52,607 nucleotides of DNA from the NCBI GenBank assembly GCA_018433835.1, contig JAHDQM010000038.1, positions 1 through 52,607 on the forward strand, read 5' to 3'. The position numbers and the translations under genes are program-made. Source of the DNA: Methanoculleus sp. Its GTDB lineage: Archaea; Halobacteriota; Methanomicrobia; Methanomicrobiales; Methanoculleaceae. A model generated the notes under the pieces. That model was not told the origin of the DNA. It searched no databases and worked only from the letters and a program-made list of their open reading frames with translations. This document shows, one piece after another, positions 8,227-16,907 of this stretch (its first letter is position 1; each line of letters opens with the position of its first letter).

Positions 8227-9512
8227 CGCTCTTGCGCCTCCTGCATCAGCGCGTACATCCGGGAGAGGACCTCCCGATCGGACAGGTAATCGGTGGAGAG
8301 GACCCTCCTCGTCCGGATCGGGACCCCATCCATCCGGTAGGCCGTCCCCTCCGCGTCGATCCCGGTCACCGCCACCGGGATCTGTACGTTGCAGAACGCG
8401 GTGGTGGCGTTCGGGTAGGGGTCGAGCTGGACCACCGGTATATCGGCGAGGTGCTCGAGACACTTCCGCGGGAAGTGGGCTGCCGGGTCGCTCCCGACGA
8501 TCAGCGCCGCGTCGCACTCTTTCCGGGCCAGGATATCCACCGCCGTCGTCTCCCCGGGGTTGTAGAAGGCAATCCCCCGGGAGAAATCGATCCCGAAGGG
8601 GTAGCCGGTCATCCAGGTGTTCACTTCGTTGGACCCGTAGACGTTGTAGTGGCCCCGCATCGCCGAGATGGTAAACTTCGTGTGCCGGCTCAGCTCCGAG
8701 ACGAGTTCGATGGCGTTCCGGATGTTCTTGTACTTCCCCGGGGTCATCGTGAGCCCGAGCCCGAAGTAGACCGCCCCGAACTTCGCACTCTTGCAGAGGT
8801 TTGCCACCCGGACGAGCTGCTCCCGGGTGACGCCCGCGACCGTCCGCGGGATCGTATCCGTCTTCCCCTGGACGATCGCCCGGAGCGCCGAGAGGACCGC
8901 GTAGTCCCCGCCGGGCTTGATCCGCACGAACTCGTCGGCGATGTTCGCGGTCTCGGTTTTGCGGACATCGACGACGATCACCTTCCGGTCGCGGAAGGCG
9001 TTCTCGAGGAAGAACCCCTCCGCGTAGCGCGTGTAGCGGGAGAGATGGCGGGGGTGGGCGTCGATCGGGTTCGACCCCCAGTAGATCACGAGGTCCGCCC
9101 GGTTCTTCACCACCCCGAGCGTACACCCCGGGTGTCCGACCTCCTGGATGGCGAGGATGGACGGGCCGTGGCAGACCGAGGAGGTGTTGTCGATGACGCC
9201 CCGCACGAGCTCGGCCATGTGCACCCCCACGCACTGGGCCTCCCCATGGGTGCCGCTCCACCCGTAGAGGAGCGGGCGCTCGGCGGAAAGCAGCATGTCG
9301 GCGGCATACCGGATCGCCGTATCGTAGGTGATATCCTTCCACTCGTCCCCGTAGCGCAGGATCGGGTTCTTCAACCTCTTCTCGCCCATGAACTTCGTTG
9401 TCCCGAGCTCGCAGGCGTTCGTCACGGCGACCACCCTGTCATCCTCCACTTCCACCTCGATGTCGTCGCAGAGGCATCCGCAGAAGGGGCAGACCGCGTC
9501 CTTAACGATCAT
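8223..9512 (-). CDS. fwdB: Formylmethanofuran dehydrogenase subunit B (Mo/W-pterin)
   Basis: 429 residues. The N-terminal CPFCGCLCDD provides [4Fe-4S] cysteines (Cys8, 11, 15). SVCHGPS contains Cys114, at the position that ligates tungsten or molybdenum in the pterin active site, here cysteine rather than selenocysteine. This subunit reduces CO2 to formate. ATG 9512 has GGGAGG eight bases upstream; the nearby TTG two codons earlier is less likely. It overlaps the 3' end of fwdD by 11 bases. Metal choice (W or Mo) cannot be decided from sequence. Confidence 0.92.
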   Translation of the reverse strand: MIVKDAVCPFCGCLCDDIEVEVEDDRVVAVTNACELGTTKFMGEKRLKNPILRYGDEWKDITYDTAIRYAADMLLSAERPLLYGWSGTHGEAQCVGVHMAELVRGVIDNTSSVCHGPSILAIQEVGHPGCTLGVVKNRADLVIYWGSNPIDAHPRHLSRYTRYAEGFFLENAFRDRKVIVVDVRKTETANIADEFVRIKPGGDYAVLSALRAIVQGKTDTIPRTVAGVTREQLVRVANLCKSAKFGAVYFGLGLTMTPGKYKNIRNAIELVSELSRHTKFTISAMRGHYNVYGSNEVNTWMTGYPFGIDFSRGIAFYNPGETTAVDILARKECDAALIVGSDPAAHFPRKCLEHLADIPVVQLDPYPNATTAFCNVQIPVAVTGIDAEGTAYRMDGVPIRTRRVLSTDYLSDREVLSRMYALMQEAQER

Positions 9513-9891
9513 AAGCAAGGCCTCCCAGATCTTCCATCAGTTCGTGAACCGTCTTCGGTTCTTCGTCCGTCGGTTCGATCTCCACCTCGTGGGACTTGAA
9601 GTCCGGCATCCCGGTGGAGTGGGTGCCGGCAGCGACGATGTGGTTTGCGTACGGCCCGTACGGCACAAAGACGGTGCCCGCCTCCACCTCGACCGATGCG
9701 GACGCCCGCATGACGACCTCTCCGCAGGCCCCGGTCACCCTGACGGAATCCCCGTCGGCAAGCCCGAGCTCCAGCATGTCGAACTCGTGCATGAAGCAGG
9801 TCGAGGTCTCGGCCGCGTATTCGGCGGAGGTCTTGTTCTCGACGGTCACGCCCTGGTTCACCGTCCGCCCGGTGATCATCAGAAACGTCAT
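9502..9891 (-). CDS. fwdD: Formylmethanofuran dehydrogenase subunit D
   Basis: 129 residues, a molybdopterin-dinucleotide-binding beta-barrel domain that in other enzymes is the C-terminal domain of the pterin subunit and here is a separate protein beside fwdB. Recognisable parts are MITGRTVNQG at the start, LGLADGDSVRVTG and FVPYGPYANHI. ATG 9891 overlaps the upstream ferredoxin stop codon by four bases, so translation is probably coupled. Confidence 0.88.
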   Translation of the reverse strand: MTFLMITGRTVNQGVTVENKTSAEYAAETSTCFMHEFDMLELGLADGDSVRVTGACGEVVMRASASVEVEAGTVFVPYGPYANHIVAAGTHSTGMPDFKSHEVEIEPTDEEPKTVHELMEDLGGLAYDR

Positions 9892-10496
9892 GCCTCCGCT
9901 TCCTCCCCCTGCACGCCTTCCACCATGCGGGCGACCCGGATCGCACGGTTCGGGCAGTTGTTCTCGCAGGTCTTGCACCCCGTGCACTTCTCCTCGTGGA
10001 GTATCGTCACCCGGCCGCCCTCGATCCGCATGATCACCTCGTCGCTCGCGGACGTCCCGGTCCCCGCGAGCTGGGGGTCCACCTCCCGGTTGACCGGACA
10101 GGAGACGCAGCAGTTCCCGCACCGCATGCAGAGGTTGTCGTCGACCTGCAGGCGGTACCACGAGAGGAACGCCGTTTTGTCGCGCCGTGCGACATCCAGG
10201 ATCCGCCCGCTCGCAAGGACGCCCTCGGGGCACGCCTCGACGCAGAGCCCGCACCGGATGCAGTGGCCCGGGTAGACCTCCGGCTCCCACCCGTCCTTCT
10301 TGCGGAGGACCGCGATGGCGCCGGGCGCGGGGCAGATCATCATGCAGGAGAGGCACGCCGTGCATTCCTTCTCCGTCAGGGACGGGTAGTCCTTGAAGTA
10401 GGAGGGAGAGACGAGCGGCGCGGTCTTTGCGAAGAAGAACTTCTTCAGCCATTCCGGCCGGAGGAACTCCCGCACGTAGTAGAAGATCGATCGCAT
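9888..10496 (-). CDS. Four-cluster polyferredoxin linking Eha and Fwd
   Basis: 202 residues with four CxxCxxCxxxCP motifs (Cys45-55, Cys79-89, Cys123-133, Cys171-181), so four [4Fe-4S] clusters. The N-terminal ~25 residues are aromatic and basic and could dock to a membrane partner. Lying exactly between the hydrogenase large subunit gene (five-base gap) and fwdD (four-base overlap), it is the natural electron wire from the hydrogenase to formylmethanofuran dehydrogenase. It may be an EhaP-type or FwdF-type protein; position does not separate the two. Confidence 0.8.
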   Translation of the reverse strand: MRSIFYYVREFLRPEWLKKFFFAKTAPLVSPSYFKDYPSLTEKECTACLSCMMICPAPGAIAVLRKKDGWEPEVYPGHCIRCGLCVEACPEGVLASGRILDVARRDKTAFLSWYRLQVDDNLCMRCGNCCVSCPVNREVDPQLAGTGTSASDEVIMRIEGGRVTILHEEKCTGCKTCENNCPNRAIRVARMVEGVQGEEAEA

Positions 10497-10500
10497 ATCC

Positions 10501-11589
10501 TCACCTCTCGTTGCACGCGATGCAGGGGTCGCTGCTGATGAACGTCGACGTCACGTCGGCGATCGACGTGACATCCCTGATCATCGAATGGGCGCAGGCC
10601 TCGATGTTCATGATCGACGGCGTCCGGATCGCGATATCGACCACCCTGCCGTATTCGTCGGTCTTTATGGAGTAGGTCAGTTCGCCCCGGGGAGCTTCGC
10701 CGCCGTACGAGACCTCGCCCGCCCTGCAGAGGCCGCCACCCCGGATGGGGCCCTCGGGAAGGGTTTCTATGCACTTTCTGATCAGGTCGATGCTCTGGAA
10801 GACCTCCTGGAACCGGACCATGATCCGGGCGAAGTTGTCGCCCTCGGTTCGGGTTACCTGCGTAAAGCCGAGCTCCCGGTAGGTAGGGTGGCGGAGGCGC
10901 AGGTCGGAGTCCTCGACACCGCTCGCCCGGGCCGTGGGGCCGACGGTGTGGGCGCGGATCGCCTCCTCACGGCTCATGACCCCGATCCCCTTGCTCCGCA
11001 GCGCAATCAAAGGCCCGGTCTCGAATATACCGGTATACCGCCGCATCTTGTCCTCAACCTCGCGGAGATCGGCAAGCATCGCCGCGGCGTCCTCAGGCAG
11101 GAGGTCGAACCGGACCCCCCCCGGGATCATGTAGGCGGTGTTGATCCTTGAGCCCGTGATCCGCTCGAGGTTGTCGAGCACCGTCTCCCGGGTATTGAGG
11201 AGATACATCGCGAGCGTCTCGTGCTCGATCGTGTAGCAGTAAGAGAAGTTCGCGAGAATGTGGCTTGCCATCCGGTCGAGCTCGTTCACGACGACCCGGA
11301 GGTAGGCCGCCCGCGGCGGGACCGCGATGGCGCTGATCTCCTCCATCGCCTCGATGAAGACCATGTTGTGGATGACCGAGCAGATGCCGCAGACACGTTC
11401 GGCAAGGAACATCACCTCCTGCCAGGGACGGCCCCGCATGATCCGCTCGATTCCCTTCTTCATGTACCCGAGCTCGACCTCGGTCCTGAGCACCCGCTCG
11501 CCCGCCGTCTCGCACTTGAGGCGGACGGGCTCCTTCCAGCAGGGGTGCACCGGGCCGAGCGGGATGGATACGTCGACGGTCTTCTTCAT
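10501..11589 (-). CDS. ehaO: Energy-converting [NiFe] hydrogenase large subunit (EhaO-like)
   Basis: 362 residues. Both nickel-binding pairs are present: Cys67/Cys70 in ERVCGICS and Cys356/Cys359 in DPCIAC near the end. It is therefore expected to be a true hydrogenase subunit rather than the related NuoD-type subunit of complex I. It ends three residues after the last cysteine, so there is no long cleavable C-terminal extension. ATG 11589 overlaps the ehaN stop. The enzyme uses an ion gradient to reduce ferredoxin with H2. Confidence 0.85.
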   Translation of the reverse strand: MKKTVDVSIPLGPVHPCWKEPVRLKCETAGERVLRTEVELGYMKKGIERIMRGRPWQEVMFLAERVCGICSVIHNMVFIEAMEEISAIAVPPRAAYLRVVVNELDRMASHILANFSYCYTIEHETLAMYLLNTRETVLDNLERITGSRINTAYMIPGGVRFDLLPEDAAAMLADLREVEDKMRRYTGIFETGPLIALRSKGIGVMSREEAIRAHTVGPTARASGVEDSDLRLRHPTYRELGFTQVTRTEGDNFARIMVRFQEVFQSIDLIRKCIETLPEGPIRGGGLCRAGEVSYGGEAPRGELTYSIKTDEYGRVVDIAIRTPSIMNIEACAHSMIRDVTSIADVTSTFISSDPCIACNER

Positions 11590-12041
11590 CGTTGCTTCTC
11601 CTCGTAGTCCTTGTATATCAGCGGCGCGACCGAGAGTATGGCGTTGAGGATCTCCGTTGGTCGGGGCGGGCAACCCGGCACCTGTGCGGCGATGGGTATG
11701 TAGTTCTCGACGGGCGGTGTCGTCAAGGTACCCCTCCGGGCATAGACGCATCCCGATATCGGGCAGTTCCCGATGGCGACGGCCACCTTCGGCTCCGGGA
11801 TCTTCTCCCAGATATCGCGGAGTTTGTCCACCCACTGGGGGGTGACGGAGCCGATGACCAGGAGGATGTCGGCCTCACGGGGGTTGTTGTGGACGTAGAT
11901 GCCGTACTGCTCGATGTCGTAGCGCGGCGCGAGGCAGGCGAGCACCTCGATGTCGCAGCCGTTGCACGACCCGACGTCGACGTATGCGACGTGGATCGAC
12001 CTCGACCGGACGGCGTTCTTGATGTCCTGAAGGATGCTCAT
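11586..12041 (-). CDS. ehaN: Hydrogenase small subunit, NuoB-like (EhaN)
   Basis: 151 residues. Cys26, Cys29, Cys93 and Cys124 are in the CxxC...GxCxxxGC...PGCPP layout of subunits that hold the [4Fe-4S] cluster next to the NiFe site. It overlaps ehaM upstream and ehaO downstream by four bases each. It would pass electrons from the large subunit toward the polyferredoxin. Confidence 0.85.
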   Translation of the reverse strand: MSILQDIKNAVRSRSIHVAYVDVGSCNGCDIEVLACLAPRYDIEQYGIYVHNNPREADILLVIGSVTPQWVDKLRDIWEKIPEPKVAVAIGNCPISGCVYARRGTLTTPPVENYIPIAAQVPGCPPRPTEILNAILSVAPLIYKDYEEKQR

Positions 12042-12430
12042 GAGAGGACCGCCTCCCGGACCCGTGCTTTTCCTCTCGCGATCGCTTCGTCTCTCGACGA
12101 TTCGTTCCCTATCATTGCTCTTGTCTCATCGCATATCGTCTGCATGACCCGGGCGTCCACGAGCGGCACGAACCGGGTGAAGAGTTCGCACCCGAGTTCT
12201 TCCGCCACCGGGTCGTTGTCGTTGTCCGCATGCTGCTGTCCCATCTCCCACCGGGACTCGAGGTTCTCGAGCAGGGACATATCGAATTGCCGGATCAGCA
12301 CCATGCGCAGTTTCGCGTCGCTCGTCCCGAGGCGCCGGGCAATCGCCCGGACGGCCTCGTCGTGCTTCGTGCTCGTCAGGATGTTGTACTTCATCTGCCG
12401 GAGGTCTTTCTCGTAGAGGTACCCGGTCAT
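12038..12430 (-). CDS. ehaM: EhaM-like soluble subunit (DUF1959-type)
   Basis: 130 residues, helical, without membrane segments and with one cysteine. Size, place between the small membrane subunit and EhaN, and content match the EhaM (DUF1959) family as I know it; I see no catalytic motif. ATG 12430 overlaps the preceding stop by four bases. Confidence 0.65.
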   Translation of the reverse strand: MTGYLYEKDLRQMKYNILTSTKHDEAVRAIARRLGTSDAKLRMVLIRQFDMSLLENLESRWEMGQQHADNDNDPVAEELGCELFTRFVPLVDARVMQTICDETRAMIGNESSRDEAIARGKARVREAVLS

Positions 12431-12669
12431 GCGTATCCTCCCGCCTTCGCGAGGGCGTAGCCGACGAAGAGGGCGACCGCCAGCCAGAGCCCTGCCGTCT
12501 CGAGCCTCTTGAGCCGCTCCTCGTTCGAGGCGCGGTGGACGAGGGAGAGGGCCATGAGGGCAGCGGCGAGAACCACCGTCTCGCCCCGGACCGTCTGGTT
12601 CTGCAGCCACTGCACCAGGGCTATGACGAGGTACGTCGCCCCCCCGAAGAACACAAGTTCGCGAATCAT
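12427..12669 (-). CDS. Small membrane subunit (EhaK/EhaL-like)
   Basis: 80 residues with three likely membrane helices (residues ~5-22, ~30-45, ~57-75). It lies between the NuoH-like EhaJ and EhaM, where EhaK and EhaL are found in other operons. Only one such gene is present here, so I do not choose between the names. It overlaps both neighbours by four bases. Confidence 0.6.
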   Translation of the reverse strand: MIRELVFFGGATYLVIALVQWLQNQTVRGETVVLAAALMALSLVHRASNEERLKRLETAGLWLAVALFVGYALAKAGGYA

Positions 12670-13511
12670 GGCATCACCCACCACAGGTACCCGACGTAGG
12701 CGAGCATCACCCCGGTGATGAGCCCCTGGATGGTGACGCTGTCGAACGGCGAGAGCATGGGCGTTATCGCGCATACGAACGAGAGCGATACAAGAATTAC
12801 CGTCATGATGACGAGCGCCGCCCAGAACGGCACGGCTCCAACGAAGATCGCGACGAAGGCGTAGAGGAGCACGAACGTCTTGAGCCCGTCGATGACGGAG
12901 ATCCCCGCCCGCCAGACCCCGAAGTGCTCGGTCTTGTAGCCGCTCACGAGTTCTTTAGACTCGACGATGGAGAAGGGGCCGTAGGGCAACTTCGAGAGGA
13001 TCACGAGATACATGGCTATCGCAACAGGCGGCGCTATCAGGAGGAACGGCCCGTGGATTGCCTGGTAGGCGGTGATATCCGCGAGGAGAAGCGATCCCGT
13101 GAAGAGGTAGATCGCGGCGACCGTGACGAAGAGCGGGATCTCGGAGGCCGCGGATATGACCGACCGGACACCGCCGAACTTTCCGTAGGGCGATCCCGAC
13201 GAGAGCCCGAACCCGTGCTCCACGACCTTGTGAAGCATGTAGATCGCAAAGAGGATCAGGATGCTCTCGCCGGCAAGGACGATGAAGAGGGCTGCGCTCC
13301 AGATGCCGATGCCGACGAGCACGACGCCCACGTAGAGGGTAGCGCTTGCCGTCTTCGGGACCCAGGTGCTCTTGAACGAGAACTTCAGGGCGTGAAGGAT
13401 CTCCTGCCAGACGGGAGGTCCCGGCCGCATCTGTACCCGTGCGATGACTTTCCGGTGGAGCCCCAGCAGGAGGAGTCCGAACACTGCTGCAAATACCAGG
13501 TACTCGATCAT
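12666..13511 (-). CDS. ehaJ: NuoH-like membrane subunit (EhaJ)
   Basis: 281 residues with about eight hydrophobic helices. The RVQMRPGPP segment near residue 25 and ESKELVSGY further on match the conserved quinone-site-like loops of the NuoH/HycD family. It forms the membrane interface with the EhaN/EhaO module and takes part in ion translocation. The gene starts one base after the stop-side of the preceding frame, consistent with a tight operon. Confidence 0.83.
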   Translation of the reverse strand: MIEYLVFAAVFGLLLLGLHRKVIARVQMRPGPPVWQEILHALKFSFKSTWVPKTASATLYVGVVLVGIGIWSAALFIVLAGESILILFAIYMLHKVVEHGFGLSSGSPYGKFGGVRSVISAASEIPLFVTVAAIYLFTGSLLLADITAYQAIHGPFLLIAPPVAIAMYLVILSKLPYGPFSIVESKELVSGYKTEHFGVWRAGISVIDGLKTFVLLYAFVAIFVGAVPFWAALVIMTVILVSLSFVCAITPMLSPFDSVTIQGLITGVMLAYVGYLWWVMP

Positions 13512-13512
13512 G

Positions 13513-13716
13513 TCAGTATCCTATGAACGGGATATCCTCTTCTCCGCCCGGGGCCCGCCACCAGAGCCCCAGGAAGATGACCAGTGCCGGGAAGGCGATC
13601 ACGATGGCTGTCTCCGCCGCCCAGAGCGGGATGAGGGATGCCGCCAGCGCCGCCGATGCGGCGACGATAACGGTGGCCGATGCCGCGAGTCCCAGGGAAA
13701 CCGTCTTTCTTTTCAT
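13513..13716 (-). CDS. Small membrane subunit (EhaI-like)
   Basis: 67 residues with two membrane helices after a short basic start. It lies between ehaH and ehaJ, five bases after the ehaH stop. The name rests on position and size only. Confidence 0.5.
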   Translation of the reverse strand: MKRKTVSLGLAASATVIVAASAALAASLIPLWAAETAIVIAFPALVIFLGLWWRAPGGEEDIPFIGY

Positions 13717-13721
13717 GGTTA

Positions 13722-14375
13722 TCAGATGGTTATGGCAATCTCCACGACGCGCAGGAAGATCAACAGCGACGAGAGGGAGCACATGATGACGTAAGGGGCG
13801 CCCGGCGCCCGGAACATCTCGGCCTTTGCCGCATAGAACGGCGCCATCCCCTCTCCGATGACGCCGAGTGCGAGGAGGGCTTTGCCTATCGGCGGGACGG
13901 CAAAGCCGCCGGCCGCAAGAGCCGGTATCGAGAGCGTGCCGGTGGTCGCGAGGATCAGCGCGGCGCCCCCGAAGAGCGGCAGGGTGGCGACCATGGCGAC
14001 GATGCCGTATTCGTACGCGGCATCGAGGACGTGGCGGCTTTTTACCGCCGCGACGATGCCGACGTTCGTGATGCCGACGAGCGAGGCAAAGAGCGTGAAG
14101 TTGAAGATGTCCCCGCTCCCCATCGCGCCCATCGTCGCGAGGCCGCACGCGATCGTCATGAACCGCCGGAAGCGCATCTCGGAGACGGCGGTCTCCTTCG
14201 CGTAGTAGGCGTCTCCCCCGAACGCTATGTCGACCTGCCCTTCGGGCCTGCTCAGGATAGCGAGGCCCGTGAAGATCAGCGCGAGCACAAAAAGCGTCGT
14301 GGTGTAGGGGGTGTAGTAGTGGAGGATATCCCCGAACTCCAGCACGAAGAGGTCGCTTCCGCCGATCTCAGACAT
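13722..14375 (-). CDS. ehaH: Ion-translocating membrane subunit (EhaH)
   Basis: 217 residues, about six membrane helices. It resembles the part of NuoL/M antiporter-type subunits with conserved SGDIFNF and GEGMAPFYAAKAE, the latter carrying buried Lys and Glu residues of the kind used in proton or sodium channels. ATG 14375 lies inside the 3' end of ehaG (eight-base overlap) and is preferred over the in-frame GTG three codons upstream. Confidence 0.72.
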   Translation of the reverse strand: MSEIGGSDLFVLEFGDILHYYTPYTTTLFVLALIFTGLAILSRPEGQVDIAFGGDAYYAKETAVSEMRFRRFMTIACGLATMGAMGSGDIFNFTLFASLVGITNVGIVAAVKSRHVLDAAYEYGIVAMVATLPLFGGAALILATTGTLSIPALAAGGFAVPPIGKALLALGVIGEGMAPFYAAKAEMFRAPGAPYVIMCSLSSLLIFLRVVEIAITI

Positions 14376-14967
14376 CCGGACCACCCCGCATGGTGCCGAT
14401 GAGCGACATCTTGGCCATGACCTTGACGAGGATCGCTGATCCCGCGAGCATGACCGCGAAGAACCAGTACTCCGGGAGGAGCATGAAGACGAAGAACGCG
14501 ACGATCCAGAGCACCCACGAGTAGCCGCTCGCCGTCTCGATCAGCTCGAACCGCTCGCTATGGCTGCGGCTGAGGAAGTAGAAGATCACCCCGAGGCCGG
14601 CGACGGCCCCGCCGGAGAACCCGGAGAGGACGATGCCGTAGACGACGAGGATCGCGGCGAGTATGCCGGGAGCGCTCTCCATCACCTCGATCTGCAGGCC
14701 GGCCGCCGGCGGCCGGACGTACCCTTCCTTTACCCGGTAGATCTCGGAGAGCGCGATCAGCTCCGAGACCCCCACCACGAGGCCCGGCAGGATGAGAGCC
14801 TCCGCGAGGTCGGTGCCGACGAGCGCGATGAACGCGAGGGTGACGACCTCGATGAGGTCCGTGAGCAGCAGGCGGTGGAGGCCGTCTGTCTCCCGCATCA
14901 GGGCAAAAAACGCGACTCCCGCCGACGCGAACGCCACGAGGAGGCCGATCGAGTAATCCGCGATCAT
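14368..14967 (-). CDS. ehaG: Membrane subunit (EhaG, DUF2105-type)
   Basis: 199 residues, six or so membrane helices. Position in the operon and size fit EhaG. Charged residues within hydrophobic segments (for example TDLIEVV) could take part in ion movement. It overlaps ehaF by four bases (ATGA). Confidence 0.68.
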   Translation of the reverse strand: MIADYSIGLLVAFASAGVAFFALMRETDGLHRLLLTDLIEVVTLAFIALVGTDLAEALILPGLVVGVSELIALSEIYRVKEGYVRPPAAGLQIEVMESAPGILAAILVVYGIVLSGFSGGAVAGLGVIFYFLSRSHSERFELIETASGYSWVLWIVAFFVFMLLPEYWFFAVMLAGSAILVKVMAKMSLIGTMRGGPDV

Positions 14968-15416
14968 TTTACCTCCCTCCGGAAGAGGTACGAGGCGATC
15001 GCGAACGCTGCAAAGAGGATGCTCGTCTCGACGACCGTATCGAGCCCCCGGGTGTTGTAGAGGATCTCGTCGATGATCCCTCCCGGATGGGCGACGATCG
15101 TCGTGCCGAGGTAGTGCGTGTGGTCCGCGAGGTACTGCGAGAGCGGTGTTAAGTAAGCGGTGACGTAGCCCGCGTAGGGTGAATTCTCCGGGTACTGGAC
15201 GACGACCTCCGTTGTGCCGAACGGCACTCCTCCCCGGTCGTAGGGGTAGAGCGAACTTGCGGGGTCGAGCGTCTTCGGGTAGAGCTGCTGCTCCTCGAAT
15301 CCGAGCGGCAGGGAGAGGATGCCGGCGAGGGAGATGATGATGCACGCACCGGCAAAGAGCGCCACGAGGTTCTGGAAGTTGGAGACGAACCTCGAGATCC
15401 GCGTGATGATCAGCAC
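14964..15416 (-). CDS. ehaF: Membrane subunit (EhaF, DUF2106-type)
   Basis: 150 residues: an N-terminal membrane helix, a polar loop of about 90 residues and a C-terminal helix. I take GTG 15416 as start because GGAGGG lies six bases before it; an ATG five codons earlier is the alternative. It overlaps ehaE by seven bases. The large loop is likely to face one side of the membrane and touch partner subunits. Confidence 0.65.
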   Translation of the reverse strand: MLIITRISRFVSNFQNLVALFAGACIIISLAGILSLPLGFEEQQLYPKTLDPASSLYPYDRGGVPFGTTEVVVQYPENSPYAGYVTAYLTPLSQYLADHTHYLGTTIVAHPGGIIDEILYNTRGLDTVVETSILFAAFAIASYLFRREVK

Positions 15417-15649
15417 GATGCATCCCTCCATTCCATCAGGCGCACGATGACGAACGTGCTGATCGCGGTGACGGCAACAAACGTCAGGAGGGCCAGGGCC
15501 TCGTCGTAGGCGAGCATGACCAGCAAGAGGCCCCATGCCGGTATCTCGAGGTTGATCAGCCGGGCGACGTAGGTCTTCGGCCGCACGAAGGCGACGGAGA
15601 GGACGCCGATCACGAGGATGGCGAGGCCGAGGGCGAAGACGGCATTCAC
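15410..15649 (-). CDS. ehaE: Small membrane subunit (EhaE, DUF2107-type)
   Basis: 79 residues with three membrane helices, comparable to the small MnhC/NuoK-like subunits of Mrp antiporters and hydrogenases. It overlaps ehaD by four bases. The name follows order and size. Confidence 0.63.
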   Translation of the reverse strand: MNAVFALGLAILVIGVLSVAFVRPKTYVARLINLEIPAWGLLLVMLAYDEALALLTFVAVTAISTFVIVRLMEWRDASC

Positions 15650-15876
15650 GCTTCGGCCCTCCTGACGGCCATGAGGACGAATATCGTGACGACCGGGGCG
15701 ATGAGGGAGACCGCGACGGCGACGTCCAGGTAGCCGCGGTCCACGATGAACGGCACGATGCCGGCGACGAGGACGCCGAGCGAGATCACCTTCCCGTAGG
15801 AGTCCCGGACGAGGGCGGTGGAGACCGCACCCAGGAGTGCGACGAGCCCGAACGCAACCTCGAGGGCGACGATCAC
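15646..15876 (-). CDS. ehaD: Small membrane subunit (EhaD, DUF2108-type)
   Basis: 76 residues with about three membrane helices. The start is GTG 15876, overlapping the ehaC stop as GTGA, with GGGAGGG a few bases upstream. The conserved RDSYGKVISLGVL stretch resembles MnhG/MnhB-type small subunits. Named by order and size. Confidence 0.63.
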   Translation of the reverse strand: MIVALEVAFGLVALLGAVSTALVRDSYGKVISLGVLVAGIVPFIVDRGYLDVAVAVSLIAPVVTIFVLMAVRRAEA

Positions 15877-16112
15877 CGCTTCATCCCTCCCGCGTAGGTG
15901 CTTGCCACGGCGTTCGCCTCGAGCGTGGAGCCGACGAAGTAGGCTGCCGCCGCGACGAGCGAAAGCGGATGATCGAGCAGCAGGACGATTGTCCCGGCGA
16001 CGGCGAAGTTCATGACGTTCGCGTAGGGGAGTTTCCTGCCGGTTTTCTGCTCGATGACGACCCGGACGGCGGCAAAGACCGCGATCGCGGCCACGAGATA
16101 GAGCGCGATCAC
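15873..16112 (-). CDS. ehaC: Small membrane subunit (EhaC, DUF2109-type)
   Basis: 79 residues with two or three membrane helices and a KTGRKLPYANVMNF loop. It overlaps ehaB and ehaD by four bases. Assignment by order, length and topology. Confidence 0.62.
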   Translation of the reverse strand: MIALYLVAAIAVFAAVRVVIEQKTGRKLPYANVMNFAVAGTIVLLLDHPLSLVAAAAYFVGSTLEANAVASTYAGGMKR

Positions 16113-16594
16113 TGTCTGATCCTCCAGAGCCGGTCAAGAAGCCTGCTTGCGTGGGTATGGGAGAGTCCCTGGATGGTAAGGATGGCGATCACCATGCCTG
16201 CGATGAAGTCGGTGGCGGCGAACCCGACCAGGGTGAAGGCGTAGACAACGAACGTGGCGAGGACTGCGCCGGTGGTCCCTGCGTAGCCGGGGTCGTGGCA
16301 GATGCGGTTGCCGACAAAGACCATCAGGGCCGCAGCGAGCCCGCCGGGGATGCCGGCGACGTAGACGCCGCAGGCGGCAAGGAGCGTCCCCGCCGAGGCG
16401 TCGGGGGAGCAGACGATGTTCCCCATCATGGTGCCGCCGGCAAGAGCGCCGCCGCCGGCCTCGATGTCCCGTGCGACGGCAGACGCTCCGCTGACGCCCC
16501 CCGCTTCCGGCAACCTGAAGAGAATATCGACGGTCACGAAGAGAATCCAGCTGATAGTCGCTGCCGCCAGGATATGGAGGAACTCGCCCAGCAT
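16109..16594 (-). CDS. ehaB: Membrane subunit (EhaB-like), first gene of the operon
   Basis: 161 residues, four or five membrane helices. Length and position fit EhaB. No separate ehaA gene is found upstream: the next 300 bases contain only an AT-rich promoter region and then tRNA sequence, so EhaA is missing, replaced or fused. As first cistron it carries the promoter for at least 17 genes. Confidence 0.62.
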   Translation of the reverse strand: MLGEFLHILAAATISWILFVTVDILFRLPEAGGVSGASAVARDIEAGGGALAGGTMMGNIVCSPDASAGTLLAACGVYVAGIPGGLAAALMVFVGNRICHDPGYAGTTGAVLATFVVYAFTLVGFAATDFIAGMVIAILTIQGLSHTHASRLLDRLWRIRQ

Positions 16595-16604
16595 TCTAGC
16601 TCAA

Positions 16605-16765
16605 CTAATGGAAAATACGGTCGATCAATTCAATAAAGGTTTTGTTGTTAACATTTCGGGCCCGATTCGGCCGAATTGCGACTCCGGCGCACTTCCGGTA
16701 TGGCAACCCCGGGTTGATTTGATATGTAATGTAATGGGTTTTATATACAATATATTTTTCCACGC
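16605..16765 (-). promoter_or_regulatory. AT-rich promoter region of the eha-fwd operon
   Basis: This gap stands out as AT-rich in GC-rich DNA. On the minus strand TATA-like sequences occur at about 16740-16760 (around TATATTGTATATAAAA) and about 16630-16640 (CCTTTATTGAAT, some 40 bases before the ehaB ATG). The nearer fits a short leader; the farther would give a leader above 100 bases. I cannot tell which is used. The rest of 16766-16907 shows no gene. Confidence 0.5.
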
Positions 16766-16907
16766 ACCTTTTCGGGGTTTTTTGCACCGCAATTGCCGGA
16801 TCCCCGGACCAGACAGGGTTTTCCGATCAGACCCGGGTGCGGGTGATGCCGCGCACGCCGCCCGACGGGGAACAAGTATAATTCTCCCGGCACCGACATA
16901 TATGCAC

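Noticed and set aside
8223..9512. Selenocysteine in FwdB
   Set aside because: The metal-ligand position is encoded as an ordinary cysteine codon and there is no in-frame TGA.
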